Source: Aquimarina sp. MMG016 (GTDB lineage: Bacteria; Bacteroidota; Bacteroidia; Flavobacteriales; Flavobacteriaceae). From it: a DNA stretch of 64,000 bases. Numbering within the stretch: the first letter of the stretch is position 1; every line of letters begins with the position of its first letter. Shown piece after piece: positions 18,261 through 26,571 of the stretch. The stretch covers positions 620,001 through 684,000 of the forward strand of contig NZ_JAGJEA010000001.1 in assembly GCF_018100805.1 (NCBI RefSeq), written 5' to 3'. The notes beneath the pieces are model-generated. The model was not told the origin of the DNA, searched no databases, and saw only the letters and a list, made by a program, of their open reading frames with translations. A program made the translations under genes and the position numbers.

Positions 18261-18301
18261 AAAAACTGACTATTTCTTTACTAGAGAAATAGTCAGTTTT
18301 T
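18261..18301 (+). terminator. Strong intrinsic terminator after the DUF1501 gene
   Basis: Perfect 17-bp arms (AAAAACTGACTATTTCT with its complement) around a 7-nt loop, followed by a T-run to 18303. It separates the DUF1800/DUF1501 pair from metG. Confidence 0.9.
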
Positions 18302-18315
18302 TTATGTTCATTTCT

Positions 18316-18323
18316 TACCTTTG
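18316..18323 (+). promoter_or_regulatory. -7 element for metG
   Basis: TACCTTTG, an exact TAnnTTTG match 20 bp before the metG ATG and just beyond the terminator. A clear TTG -33 element is not seen at the usual spacing. Confidence 0.5.
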
Positions 18324-18343
18324 TCGCTTATTTTTTAGTCATT

Positions 18344-20410
18344 ATGAGCACAGAAGGAAGATATACCATTACAGCAGCATTACCATATACAAACGGACCA
18401 ATTCACATTGGTCATTTGGCAGGAGTTTATGTTCCGGCAGATATTTACTCTAGACATCTAAGAATCACCGGCAATGATGTTGCTTTTATATGCGGAAGTG
18501 ACGAACATGGTGCTGCTATTCCAATGCGTGCTCGTAAGGAAGGTGTTTCTCCACAAGTAATTATCGATAAGTATCACTCGATTATCAAAAAATCTTTTGA
18601 AGACTTTGGGATATCTTTCGACAACTACTCCAGAACCTCTGCTCCTATTCATCATGAAACAGCTTCAGAGTTTTTCAAGAAGTTATATGAAGACGGCAAG
18701 TTTATCGAAGAAACTTCTGAACAATTATATGATCCTGAAGCAGAACAATTTCTGGCTGATCGTTTTGTAACAGGTACCTGTCCAAAATGTGGAAACGAAG
18801 AAGCCTATGGGGATCAATGCGAAAACTGCGGTAGCTCACTAAACGCAACAGATTTAATAAATCCAAAATCTACGATTTCTGGTGCAAAACCAACATTAAA
18901 ACAAACCAAACATTGGTTTCTCCCATTAGATCAATATGAAGATTTCTTAAAAGAATGGGTGCTAAAAGGTCATAAAAAAGATTGGAAAACTAATGTATAT
19001 GGCCAAATCAAATCCTGGGTTGATGATGGATTACGTCCACGTGCAGTAACAAGAGATCTGGATTGGGGAATTCCCGTTCCTGTTGAAGGTGCAGAAGGAA
19101 AAGTATTGTATGTGTGGTTTGATGCACCAATTGGTTATATCTCTTCTACCAAAGAATGGGCAGCAAGAGAAGGAAAAGATTGGGAACCATATTGGAAAGA
19201 TAAAAACACAAAACTTGTTCATTTTATAGGAAAAGATAATATCGTTTTTCACTGTATTATTTTCCCAAGTATGCTGAAAGCTGAAGGAAGTTATGTTTTA
19301 CCAGAAAATGTACCTGCAAATGAATTCTTAAATCTCGAAGGAAATAAACTATCTACTTCTAAAAACTGGGCAGTTTGGTTACACGAGTATCTTGAAGAAT
19401 TTCCGGATAAGCAAGATGTATTAAGATATGCGTTAACAGCTAATGCTCCAGAAACTAAGGATAATGATTTTACCTGGAAAGATTTCCAGGCACGTAATAA
19501 TAATGAGTTAGTAGCCATTTTTGGAAATTTTATCAATCGGGTAGTTGTCTTAACCAATAAATACTATGATGGGGTTATTCCTACTCCAGGCTCTTTTTCT
19601 GAAGTTGATGAACAAATTTTAACCGAACTAAAAGCATATCCAGCTGTAATTGCTAGTTCCATAGAACGTTATCGGTTTAGAGAAGCTAGCCAGGAACTAT
19701 TAAACGTCGCAAGATTAGGAAACAAATATCTAGCTGATGAAGAACCCTGGAAACTCATCAAAACTGATGAAGAGCGAACTAAGACCATCATGTACGTCGC
19801 ATTACAAATCGCTTCTGCTTTAGCTACGCTATCAGAGCCATTTTTGCCATTTACAAGTATAAAACTAAGATCTATTCTTTGTCATTCTGCACTTGATGCA
19901 GAATCTACTTGGAATGAAATTGCAATTAAAGAAGTACTGCTTCCTGCAGGTCATCAAATCGAAAAAGGAGAATTATTATTCTCTAAAATTGAAGATGCAG
20001 AGATCCAAAAACAATTAGATAAACTAGAAGCTACTAAAAAGGCTAACGAAGCTGAAAACAAAGAAGTAGAACCACAGAAAGATACTGCTACCTTTGAAGA
20101 TTTTACCAAATTAGATATGAGAGTTGGTACTATTGTTGAAGCAGAAAAAATGCCTAAGGCTAAAAAGTTACTTGTGCTTAAAGTAGATACAGGCATCAAT
20201 ACCAGAACGATCGTTTCAGGTATTGCAGAGCATTTTACTCCAGAAGAAGTCCTAGGTAAAAAAGTAACCGTTTTGGTAAATCTAGCTCCTAGAAAATTAC
20301 GCGGTGTAGAAAGTGAAGGAATGATTCTTATGACCGAAACTCCTGCTGGAAAACTAGTATTCTTAAATCCTGATGAGGATGGTGTGAGTCCTGGGGCAGT
20401 GATAAGTTAA
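18344..20410 (+). CDS. metG: Methionyl-tRNA synthetase
   Basis: A 688-residue class I aminoacyl-tRNA synthetase charging tRNA-Met. The HIGH motif is PIHIGH (residues 19-24), the KMSKS equivalent is KLSTS (335-339), and a zinc knuckle [17 protein letters not shown] lies at about 146-162. The C-terminal 110 residues are the EMAP/Trbp111-like tRNA-binding domain ([21 protein letters not shown], ending [17 protein letters not shown]), typical for Bacteroidota. About residues 513-522 ([10 protein letters not shown]) look like a foreign insertion: they are encoded by a palindromic repeat that is read in frame (see 19878-19906). It lies in the loop between the anticodon-binding helices and the linker, so activity should survive. 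Confidence 0.97.
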   Translation: MSTEGRYTITAALPYTNGPIHIGHLAGVYVPADIYSRHLRITGNDVAFICGSDEHGAAIPMRARKEGVSPQVIIDKYHSIIKKSFEDFGISFDNYSRTSAPIHHETASEFFKKLYEDGKFIEETSEQLYDPEAEQFLADRFVTGTCPKCGNEEAYGDQCENCGSSLNATDLINPKSTISGAKPTLKQTKHWFLPLDQYEDFLKEWVLKGHKKDWKTNVYGQIKSWVDDGLRPRAVTRDLDWGIPVPVEGAEGKVLYVWFDAPIGYISSTKEWAAREGKDWEPYWKDKNTKLVHFIGKDNIVFHCIIFPSMLKAEGSYVLPENVPANEFLNLEGNKLSTSKNWAVWLHEYLEEFPDKQDVLRYALTANAPETKDNDFTWKDFQARNNNELVAIFGNFINRVVVLTNKYYDGVIPTPGSFSEVDEQILTELKAYPAVIASSIERYRFREASQELLNVARLGNKYLADEEPWKLIKTDEERTKTIMYVALQIASALATLSEPFLPFTSIKLRSILCHSALDAESTWNEIAIKEVLLPAGHQIEKGELLFSKIEDAEIQKQLDKLEATKKANEAENKEVEPQKDTATFEDFTKLDMRVGTIVEAEKMPKAKKLLVLKVDTGINTRTIVSGIAEHFTPEEVLGKKVTVLVNLAPRKLRGVESEGMILMTETPAGKLVFLNPDEDGVSPGAVIS
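19878..19906. repeat. Palindromic repeat inside metG coding sequence
   Basis: Perfect 8-bp arms ATTCTGCA (19884-19891) and TGCAGAAT (19897-19904) with a 5-nt loop, flanked by TTTGTC on the left and CT on the right. The outer parts TTTGTCATTC and GAATCT are shared with the inverse of the intergenic copy at 41773-41800. Here it is translated in frame as part of MetG. Confidence 0.65.
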
Positions 20411-20418
20411 ACAATTTA

Positions 20419-20447
20419 AAATGTCTGGTCGAGCGCAGTCGAGACCT
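20419..20447 (+). repeat. 29-bp inverted repeat, left copy
   Basis: This 29-bp sequence (core GGTCGAGCGCAGTCGAGACC) is the exact reverse complement of 20786-20814. Each copy can also fold on itself, pairing GGT and CGA with TCG and ACC around a small bulge. It starts 8 bp after the metG stop and ends 17 bp before the GIY-YIG start codon. Confidence 0.9.
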
Positions 20448-20464
20448 AACTATGAAAATTTAAG

Positions 20465-20785
20465 TTGAAATTATATTATGTATACATACTACAATGTTCT
20501 GATGGTTTAACCTATACAGGGGTTACTAATAATATTGTCAGAAGATTAGAAGAACATCAAAAAGGCTTGAACAAAAATTGTTTTACTTATTATCGTAGAC
20601 CTGTTAAGTTAATCTTTCATCAAGAATTTAATGATATTAATCAGGCTATTTATTTTGAGAAAAAAATCAAGAAATGGAGTGCTAAGAAAAAAATAGCTTT
20701 AGCAAATGATCAATTTGACCTACTTCAAATTTTATCAGAATGCAGAAATGCAACACATTACAATTATAAGCCAGAAGATAGCTGA
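20465..20785 (+). CDS. GIY-YIG nuclease, boxed by inverted repeats
   Basis: A 106-residue single-domain GIY-YIG endonuclease (YhbQ/UPF0213-like). YYVYILQCSDG and TYTGVTNNI are the GIY and YIG elements; the catalytic Arg is in VRRLEEH and the metal-binding Glu in AIYFEKKIKKW. All key residues are present. The start is TTG at 20465; the only nearby ATG (20452) meets a stop after three codons. The stop codon (20783-20785) directly abuts the right inverted repeat. Gene plus repeats form a compact 396-bp unit, 20419-20814. Host-type YhbQ proteins are thought to act in DNA repair. This copy may instead belong with the repeats, by analogy to REP-associated transposases; that is inference. Confidence 0.88.
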   Translation: MKLYYVYILQCSDGLTYTGVTNNIVRRLEEHQKGLNKNCFTYYRRPVKLIFHQEFNDINQAIYFEKKIKKWSAKKKIALANDQFDLLQILSECRNATHYNYKPEDS

Positions 20786-20814
20786 AGGTCTCGACTGCGC
20801 TCGACCAGACATTT
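20786..20814 (-). repeat. 29-bp inverted repeat, right copy
   Basis: Exact reverse complement of 20419-20447, starting at the base after the GIY-YIG stop codon. Bases immediately outside and inside the two copies do not match, so the identity is confined to 29 bp. No flanking target-site duplication is obvious. Confidence 0.9.
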
Positions 20815-20865
20815 CGAGTCTTTCTATTTACACGATAGCAAGTGATTTATAAAATGAATTAATGT

Positions 20866-22344
20866 ATGAAAAACATCTGTTATATCCTTACATTTCTTTT
20901 CTCTTCAACATCTTTTTTTTCTCAAGAAAAGGTATTTGAACTAGATGGTGCTTTTTCATCCAACAAATATTCTCAAAAAGATTCTTATGCCATTCCTAAC
21001 CAATTAACAGGTGAGCTTATGTTGTTAATGGAAGAGAAAGAAATATTTAATGCAAACTTGCTGGATTCCGAATACAAGATTAAAGATAAAATTGTCGCAA
21101 AAGTACTTCCTTCAAAATACCAGTATATCTTAGGTTATAATGTTACGGATAAAAATTATTCATTATTCTTTAGCAATACTAAAAGCACTAAGTTTGGTGT
21201 ACAAATATTTGATTTTAAAAACAATACATCTAAACCTATCGAGTTAGATTTTAAACTAAAAAAGGAAAAATACGTTGAGAGTATTAATTACAAAAACAAA
21301 ATTCATCTCATTACTATTACTAAAAACTCTTCAGATCTAAATATTTACACTTTTGATGAAGAATTTAATCCTCAAAAGGAAGTTATTTCTTTAAAGAGAT
21401 TGGAACTTACAAATCATAATTCAAAATTAATATCGACATACAAAGTTCTTCTAAATACTAAAGACCCTCTTAGCACATTTATTGATATTACCAAAATAGA
21501 AACCCAAAACCCTAATGTAATTGAAACAACTTCTAAAGAAAATAAGTTATATCAATTTGATAATCAAATAGTATTTAGTTTTGATTACAATTACAGGGAG
21601 ACTAAGTTATGCAATATAAATCTAGATACTTTTGAGCCAATATTTAAAACATATAATAAGCCTGGAAAATCTGAAGAAGGGTACAAAAAGAGTAATTCTT
21701 ATATTTTTGACAATAAACTTTTTCAAATTGCTAGTTCTAGCCAAAAAATGAAGTTCTCTATATTGGATTTAAACACAGAAAAAGTGATCAAAGAGTATGC
21801 TATAACTAAAGAGGATTCTATTACTTTTAAAAACTCTCCTATTCTACAAGAAGGTGGAGGAATGTTTCCTGCTTTTACTCAAAACCGAGTTCGGGAAATG
21901 GAAAAGACAGCAAAATATTTAAGAAAAATATCTTCTGCTGACTTAGGAATTTCTGTATATAAAACCGGTAAAGTATATAATGTAATTTTAGGTGGCACTA
22001 AAGAGACTCAATCAGGCGGAACTTTTACACCCAGTTTTGGACCAAGCTTTGGGATTAGTGGTACTATGGGTGATTTCAGTACAGCATGGGTGAGTTTTAA
22101 TCCTACATTTTATGGATACAGCAACTACTCCAATACTAAATCCACTTATATAAACTGTCGGTTTGATAAAAACTTTGAACATCTTAAAGGAACAATTCAA
22201 AAAAACATCTACGATATGGTAGATTATTTCGAAGAAACTTTAGATGACCCTTTAGCAATAAATATATTTTTGCACCAAAACAAAATTCATTACGGATATT
22301 ATGATATTGATGATTCTCAATACAAGCTATTCAAATTCAAATAA
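20866..22344 (+). CDS. Exported protein of unknown function, paralogue 1
   Basis: A 492-residue protein with a cleavable signal peptide (MKNICYILTFLFSSTSFFSQ). The remainder is beta-rich, Lys/Asn/Ser-rich and without a motif I recognise. A Gly/Pro/Ser/Thr-rich stretch (GGTFTPSFGPSFGISGTMGD, from about 385) may be a flexible or membrane-contacting loop. It is clearly related to the next gene: both share EMEKTAKYLRKISSADLGIS / KELNTKSFLKKLSTEELGIS blocks and the ending that describes a Tyr-rich last strand. It probably resides in the periplasm or outer membrane. The 8-bp spacing to the next gene indicates one transcript. Confidence 0.75.
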   Translation: MKNICYILTFLFSSTSFFSQEKVFELDGAFSSNKYSQKDSYAIPNQLTGELMLLMEEKEIFNANLLDSEYKIKDKIVAKVLPSKYQYILGYNVTDKNYSLFFSNTKSTKFGVQIFDFKNNTSKPIELDFKLKKEKYVESINYKNKIHLITITKNSSDLNIYTFDEEFNPQKEVISLKRLELTNHNSKLISTYKVLLNTKDPLSTFIDITKIETQNPNVIETTSKENKLYQFDNQIVFSFDYNYRETKLCNINLDTFEPIFKTYNKPGKSEEGYKKSNSYIFDNKLFQIASSSQKMKFSILDLNTEKVIKEYAITKEDSITFKNSPILQEGGGMFPAFTQNRVREMEKTAKYLRKISSADLGISVYKTGKVYNVILGGTKETQSGGTFTPSFGPSFGISGTMGDFSTAWVSFNPTFYGYSNYSNTKSTYINCRFDKNFEHLKGTIQKNIYDMVDYFEETLDDPLAINIFLHQNKIHYGYYDIDDSQYKLFKFK

Positions 22345-22352
22345 AATATTAA

Positions 22353-23849
22353 ATGGAATTTATGAAAAAACCATTGTTATTTTTCTTATTTCTCGGGTCT
22401 TTAAACATGGTGCAAGCTCAGAATGAAATATTTTCTTTTACTCCCAAAACAGATTCTATTAGAAAAATCCGAAACATGTTTCTTACTCCTAATAAGGAAG
22501 AAAAAACGTTTACCTCTTTTTTTCTTGATAAGCAAACAGTATATACTTATAAATTTGATAGTGTTTACAATACTATTGCAGAACTTAAAAGATCAATAGT
22601 AGCTCCTAAATACTCCAATGTGGTTGGAAGTAAAACTTATAAAAATCACAGTACACTATTCTTATCAAATAAAAATATGCGAAAATTCTCATTTATGGAG
22701 TTTGATTATGCTGAAAATGTAGTGAACACAGGGGATTTGGATATTGATATGAAACGACTAGAATATCTAATTAATTTAGAATATAAAAACAAACTCATCC
22801 TTTTAAGTGCTGATCGATCTAATTCTTCTTTGGTATTTCATCATATTAATGAGGATTATACGGTAGAAAAGAAAGTTGTTGATTTATCAGAATTTGAGTT
22901 TTTGGATATACATAACAAAAAAGAGCGATTATTTGATGCTATTAGTCTTCTTTCTAATGGAGGAAGTGAGATATTAAGCATTAGTAATATTCAGCAAGAT
23001 CTCCCAATTCCTATAGAAGAAACCTCTGCTTACACCAAAATATACCATAGAAAAGAAAAGCTTTATATTACACTAGATGAAAGTTCATCCTATACCCAAA
23101 TCATAAAAATTAACCTGGATGATTATTCATTTGAACTTATTAATATCGAAAAACCGGGTATTGCAAAAAGTATTCTAATTCCCTCTTCAAATTCTTTCTT
23201 GATTGACAATCAATTGATACAAATTGTAGCCAATATAAAAGAACTAAAGATTGAAGTAAAAGATATAAATACATTAGAATTACTAAATTCTTATACCGCT
23301 ACTAGAAAACAGGATATTAGTTTTAGGAATGCTCCCATAAAAAAACAACGGATGGGAAATGAAAAAATTAAAGAACTCAATACTAAAAGCTTTCTAAAGA
23401 AACTATCGACTGAAGAGTTAGGGATATCTGCTTACAAAAAAAATGACAAGATCCATGTCGTATTTGGAAGTTGTGAATATAAAGCTGGTCATGTTAGCCA
23501 GAAGAGCAAGGGTGGCGAGATCCCCGCTATGGCGGCTGTTACCGCTTCTGTTGGAGCTATCGGAGGAGCTGTATTTATTATCATTTATAAGTCTGTAAAT
23601 CCAGCAACTACATCTCTACAAAAATATATAGGAAGTACATCTTTTACTTCTGTAGGGATTTTTGATGTAAATTACAAGCATATCCCGGATGCTGAATTGT
23701 CAAAAAATATATTTGATAAAACCATAGAATATCATGTATCAAAAGATAAGAAATCAATTATATCAGTTTATAATATAGAGAAAGAAGTGTTCTATGGGGC
23801 ATATCACAAGAAGAATAAAAAATTTACCTTGACAAGGTTTACCGAATAA
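22353..23849 (+). CDS. Exported protein of unknown function, paralogue 2
   Basis: A 498-residue relative of the preceding product. Signal peptide MKKPLLFFLFLGSLNMVQAQ begins at an internal ATG (22362), which may be the true start; 22353 adds MEF. Shared landmarks with paralogue 1 are the FSFDY/DDYSFELI-type strands, the ITFKNSPI / ISFRNAPI match, and the KLSTEELGIS block. It differs by a hydrophobic Ala/Gly-rich segment (AMAAVTASVGAIGGAVFIII, about 394-415) in the place where paralogue 1 has its Gly/Pro-rich loop, suggesting membrane insertion. Function unknown. It is followed after 4 bp by the deacetylase gene. Confidence 0.75.
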   Translation: MEFMKKPLLFFLFLGSLNMVQAQNEIFSFTPKTDSIRKIRNMFLTPNKEEKTFTSFFLDKQTVYTYKFDSVYNTIAELKRSIVAPKYSNVVGSKTYKNHSTLFLSNKNMRKFSFMEFDYAENVVNTGDLDIDMKRLEYLINLEYKNKLILLSADRSNSSLVFHHINEDYTVEKKVVDLSEFEFLDIHNKKERLFDAISLLSNGGSEILSISNIQQDLPIPIEETSAYTKIYHRKEKLYITLDESSSYTQIIKINLDDYSFELINIEKPGIAKSILIPSSNSFLIDNQLIQIVANIKELKIEVKDINTLELLNSYTATRKQDISFRNAPIKKQRMGNEKIKELNTKSFLKKLSTEELGISAYKKNDKIHVVFGSCEYKAGHVSQKSKGGEIPAMAAVTASVGAIGGAVFIIIYKSVNPATTSLQKYIGSTSFTSVGIFDVNYKHIPDAELSKNIFDKTIEYHVSKDKKSIISVYNIEKEVFYGAYHKKNKKFTLTRFTE

Positions 23850-23853
23850 ACCC

Positions 23854-24756
23854 ATGCTTAAAATAGCATATCACCCTATATATAAACATCCTTTGCCTGA
23901 AGGACATCGTTTTCCAATGATTAAGTATGAATTGTTGCCTAAACAATTATTACATGAGGGAACTTGCGTCGAAGAAAACTTTTTCAAACCGTTAATTCCA
24001 GGTTCTGAACCAATTTTAGCCGTTCATACTTCGGAATACTATAAACAACTAATGGAACTTTCACTACATCCTAAAGCAGTGAGAAAAATTGGTTTCCCCT
24101 TATCCAAAGAACTCGTGGATCGAGAAGTAATCATTGCTGATGGCACTATCAAAGCTTCTGAATATGCGTTGGAGAACGGCATTGCTATGAATATTGCAGG
24201 TGGAACTCATCATGCGTACACTGATCGCGGCGAAGCCTTTTGTTTACTAAATGACCAAGCCATTGGAGCACGGTATCTTCAACAAAATGGTTTGGCAAAA
24301 AAAATACTGATAGTAGATCTGGACGTACATCAAGGTAATGGCACAGCCGAAATCTTTCAGAGCGATAATTCTGTGTTTACGTTTTCGATGCACGGAGCCA
24401 ATAACTACCCATTTAAAAAGGAAGTATCTGATCTCGATATCGAGTTACCTAACCAAATTGCAGATCAAGAGTATCTAAAAATTCTTAAAGAAACACTTCC
24501 TGCACTTATTGATCAACAACAACCGGATTTCATTTATTATTTATGTGGCGTGGATATTTTGACAACTGATAAATTAGGAAAATTAGGTTGTACGATAACT
24601 GGTTGTAAAGAAAGAGATCGTTTCGTTTTACAAACCTGTAATAACCTTAATATACCCGTAATGTGTTCTATGGGAGGAGGATATTCTCCCGAAATCAAAA
24701 CGATTATTGAAGCCCATTCAAATACCTTTAGATTAGCTCAGGATATTTTCTTTTAA
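23854..24756 (+). CDS. Histone deacetylase-family deacetylase
   Basis: A 300-residue zinc amidohydrolase of the arginase/deacetylase superfamily (HDAC / acetoin utilization AcuC-like). AGGTHHAYTDRGEAFCLLND (from about 114) carries the HH pair, and IVDLDVHQGNGTAEIF carries the zinc-binding DxH. FSMHGANNYPFK and YYLCGVDILTTDKLGKL hold the later His and the second zinc Asp, and MCSMGGGYS is the Gly-rich oxyanion loop. The catalytic set is complete. Bacterial members deacetylate small acetylated amines or protein lysines; the substrate is not evident. Its 4-bp spacing from the unknown paralogue gene suggests co-transcription. Confidence 0.92.
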   Translation: MLKIAYHPIYKHPLPEGHRFPMIKYELLPKQLLHEGTCVEENFFKPLIPGSEPILAVHTSEYYKQLMELSLHPKAVRKIGFPLSKELVDREVIIADGTIKASEYALENGIAMNIAGGTHHAYTDRGEAFCLLNDQAIGARYLQQNGLAKKILIVDLDVHQGNGTAEIFQSDNSVFTFSMHGANNYPFKKEVSDLDIELPNQIADQEYLKILKETLPALIDQQQPDFIYYLCGVDILTTDKLGKLGCTITGCKERDRFVLQTCNNLNIPVMCSMGGGYSPEIKTIIEAHSNTFRLAQDIFF

Positions 24757-24812
24757 GAATTAAACATTTGTAAACGGATAATTATCGTATCTTACCTTCA
24801 AATCATACTAAA

Positions 24813-25163
24813 ATGCCTAAAGAGTGTCCTGTTTGTGGAAATCAAATACTAGGTCGTGCCGATAAAAAATTCTGTAGCGATTATTGCCGAAATTCTTTTA
24901 ACAATAGCTTAAATAAAGACAGTAAAAATCTAGTAAGAAACATCAATAACCGTTTACGCAAAAACTATCGCATTTTGGGAGAGTTAAATCCAAACGAGAA
25001 AACGAAAACCACCAGAACCAAGTTGATTGCCAAAGGTTTTGATTTTACACATTTTACGAGCATATATACCACCAAAACCGGAAACATCTACTATTTTGTG
25101 TATGATCAAGGGTATCTTCCGTTAGAAAATGAATTTTATGCACTTGTAAAACGAAATAGCTAA
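24813..25163 (+). CDS. Small zinc-ribbon protein
   Basis: A 116-residue protein with an N-terminal Cys4 zinc ribbon (CPVCGNQ at 5-11 and KKFCSDYCRNSFN at 19-31), followed by a basic segment (RNINNRLRKNYRILGEL) and a beta-rich end (FDFTHFTSIYTTKTGNIYYFVYDQGYLPL). The ribbon resembles the DUF2116 / FCS-like type found in bacterial small proteins. It may bind nucleic acid or a protein partner; nothing in the sequence decides this. The next gene begins 1 bp after its stop, so the two should be expressed together. Confidence 0.8.
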   Translation: MPKECPVCGNQILGRADKKFCSDYCRNSFNNSLNKDSKNLVRNINNRLRKNYRILGELNPNEKTKTTRTKLIAKGFDFTHFTSIYTTKTGNIYYFVYDQGYLPLENEFYALVKRNS

Positions 25164-25164
25164 T

Positions 25165-25890
25165 ATGCTTGGATTATTTAAAAAATTCCAAATAACCGAT
25201 GATAATTACATTTATATTATTCTAATCGTTGTTGGAATAGCTATTATAGCAATGGTTTCTTATTATTTTAATAACAAAAACAGAATCCTAAGAAGACTAA
25301 AAAAAGTAGATACCAAAAGAATCCAATTGATTAAAGAAAATGAATATGCGAAAGTAAATGGAAAAGCCAGGCTTATTGACAAACCTCTTATCTCACCAAT
25401 CGGAAAAAGAGAATGTGTTTATTATCAAATCAAAGTCGAAGAAAAACGAAGTAACGGTAAAAGTTCTTCTTGGCATACTATCATAAAAGAAGAGAAAGCT
25501 ATTGATTTTATCATAGCATCTTCAGGAGAAAAAGCAATAATAAAAGCCAATACTGCTCCAAAAATCAAAATGGTACATATCGTTAAAGATATAGAACATC
25601 GATCCGGAACCTGGAATGATCCTCCAAAATTTCTGGAAAGCTATCTAAAATTACACGGAAAAAATAGTACTGGATTCCTTGGTTTTAATAAAACCATCCG
25701 ATATCACGAAGGAGTTATCGAAATTGGAGAAGAAATTACAGTCTCAGGTATAGGAAAATGGGAAGAAACCGATCATAATTTTGATCGATATTCTTCTAAA
25801 AGTTTATTTATTTCTGGTGATAATGCCAATAAACTAATCATCACTGATGATCCAAAAGCTGTAGAATCTAAGAAACGCCGAAATCTATAG
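25165..25890 (+). CDS. GIDE-domain membrane protein
   Basis: A 241-residue protein with one N-terminal membrane helix (YIYIILIVVGIAIIAMVSYYF, about 18-38), a basic segment, and then a GIDE-like domain as in the eukaryotic mitochondrial E3 ligase MUL1. Seen elements are KARLIDKPLISPIGKRECVYYQ, EKRSNGKSSSWHTI, IRYHEGVIEIGEEITVSGIG and KLIITDDPK. No RING finger is present, so ubiquitin ligase activity is not expected. Bacterial GIDE proteins are thought to be membrane-associated and partly stress-related. It follows the zinc-ribbon gene by 1 bp. Its 3' end overlaps the convergent CBS gene by 6 bp. Confidence 0.8.
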   Translation: MLGLFKKFQITDDNYIYIILIVVGIAIIAMVSYYFNNKNRILRRLKKVDTKRIQLIKENEYAKVNGKARLIDKPLISPIGKRECVYYQIKVEEKRSNGKSSSWHTIIKEEKAIDFIIASSGEKAIIKANTAPKIKMVHIVKDIEHRSGTWNDPPKFLESYLKLHGKNSTGFLGFNKTIRYHEGVIEIGEEITVSGIGKWEETDHNFDRYSSKSLFISGDNANKLIITDDPKAVESKKRRNL

Positions 25891-26355
25891 ATCTCTCCAA
25901 TGCTGACTATTAAGTTTCAGTGCAGCTTTCATAACATCTTTCTGACTGATCTGACCAATTAATTTACCATCTTCAATGATAGGAAAGCGTCTTCTTTTAG
26001 TCTGCAAGAATTTATTAGCTGCATCAAAAATATTAAGATTCCCATCTATGGTTTCTACATTTTTAGCCATAAATTTCTCAACTCTAGCATCATCAATTGG
26101 CATATTATAGTAGCGACTTTCATTTAACTGTTTGATACAATCTCCTTCAGAAATTATCCCTAACAATTGATTATTCTCATCTACTACCGGACCGCCCGAA
26201 ATTTTGTGTTTTACCAAAGTCTCAATAACTTCCATAACAGGTTGGTTAGGCCTAAAAGTTATTAAGTCTCTAGTCATATAATCCGAAACTTTAATTGGGG
26301 TATCATTCTGCTTCTTTACCTTCGATCGCGCCCCTTGAAAACTGATTATTCCCAT
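25885..26355 (-). CDS. CBS-domain pair protein
   Basis: A 156-residue soluble protein consisting of two CBS motifs (about 22-85, DYMTRDLITFRPNQPVMEVIETL through LLGIISEGDCIK, and 90-148, FMAKNVETIDGNLNIFDAANKF through LIGQISQKDVMK). Such pairs bind adenosyl nucleotides and sense energy state or regulate partners. The N-terminus (MGIISFQGARSKVKKQND) is basic and short. The gene stands alone with its own promoter and converges on the GIDE gene. Confidence 0.92.
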   Translation of the reverse strand: MGIISFQGARSKVKKQNDTPIKVSDYMTRDLITFRPNQPVMEVIETLVKHKISGGPVVDENNQLLGIISEGDCIKQLNESRYYNMPIDDARVEKFMAKNVETIDGNLNIFDAANKFLQTKRRRFPIIEDGKLIGQISQKDVMKAALKLNSQHWRDL

Positions 26356-26379
26356 AATTATAAGTGATTTAGTGAATCT

Positions 26380-26410
26380 TAAATATAGTGATTTCCAATT
26401 ACTTAATCAA
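26380..26410 (-). promoter_or_regulatory. Promoter for the CBS-domain gene
   Basis: On the minus strand, TTG (26408-26410), 20 bp, then TATATTTA (26380-26387), 7 of 8 consensus positions if the last base is counted. The start would fall about 18 nt before the ATG at 26355. Confidence 0.55.
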
Positions 26411-26571
26411 ACCAAATTTTAACAATTATGTAAGTAAAATCTTATTTTATTACCTTTAGCTTAACCAATAAAATGTTAAAATCAGAGTTATTATCTATAA
26501 TCTAACAAAACAAATTGAGTAAAAAACATAATCTCTTCACATAAAATCTAACTTAACAAACCTCTTTACTG

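Noticed and set aside
25165-25890. GIDE protein as a bacterial ubiquitin ligase
   Set aside because: No RING, U-box or catalytic Cys arrangement is present.
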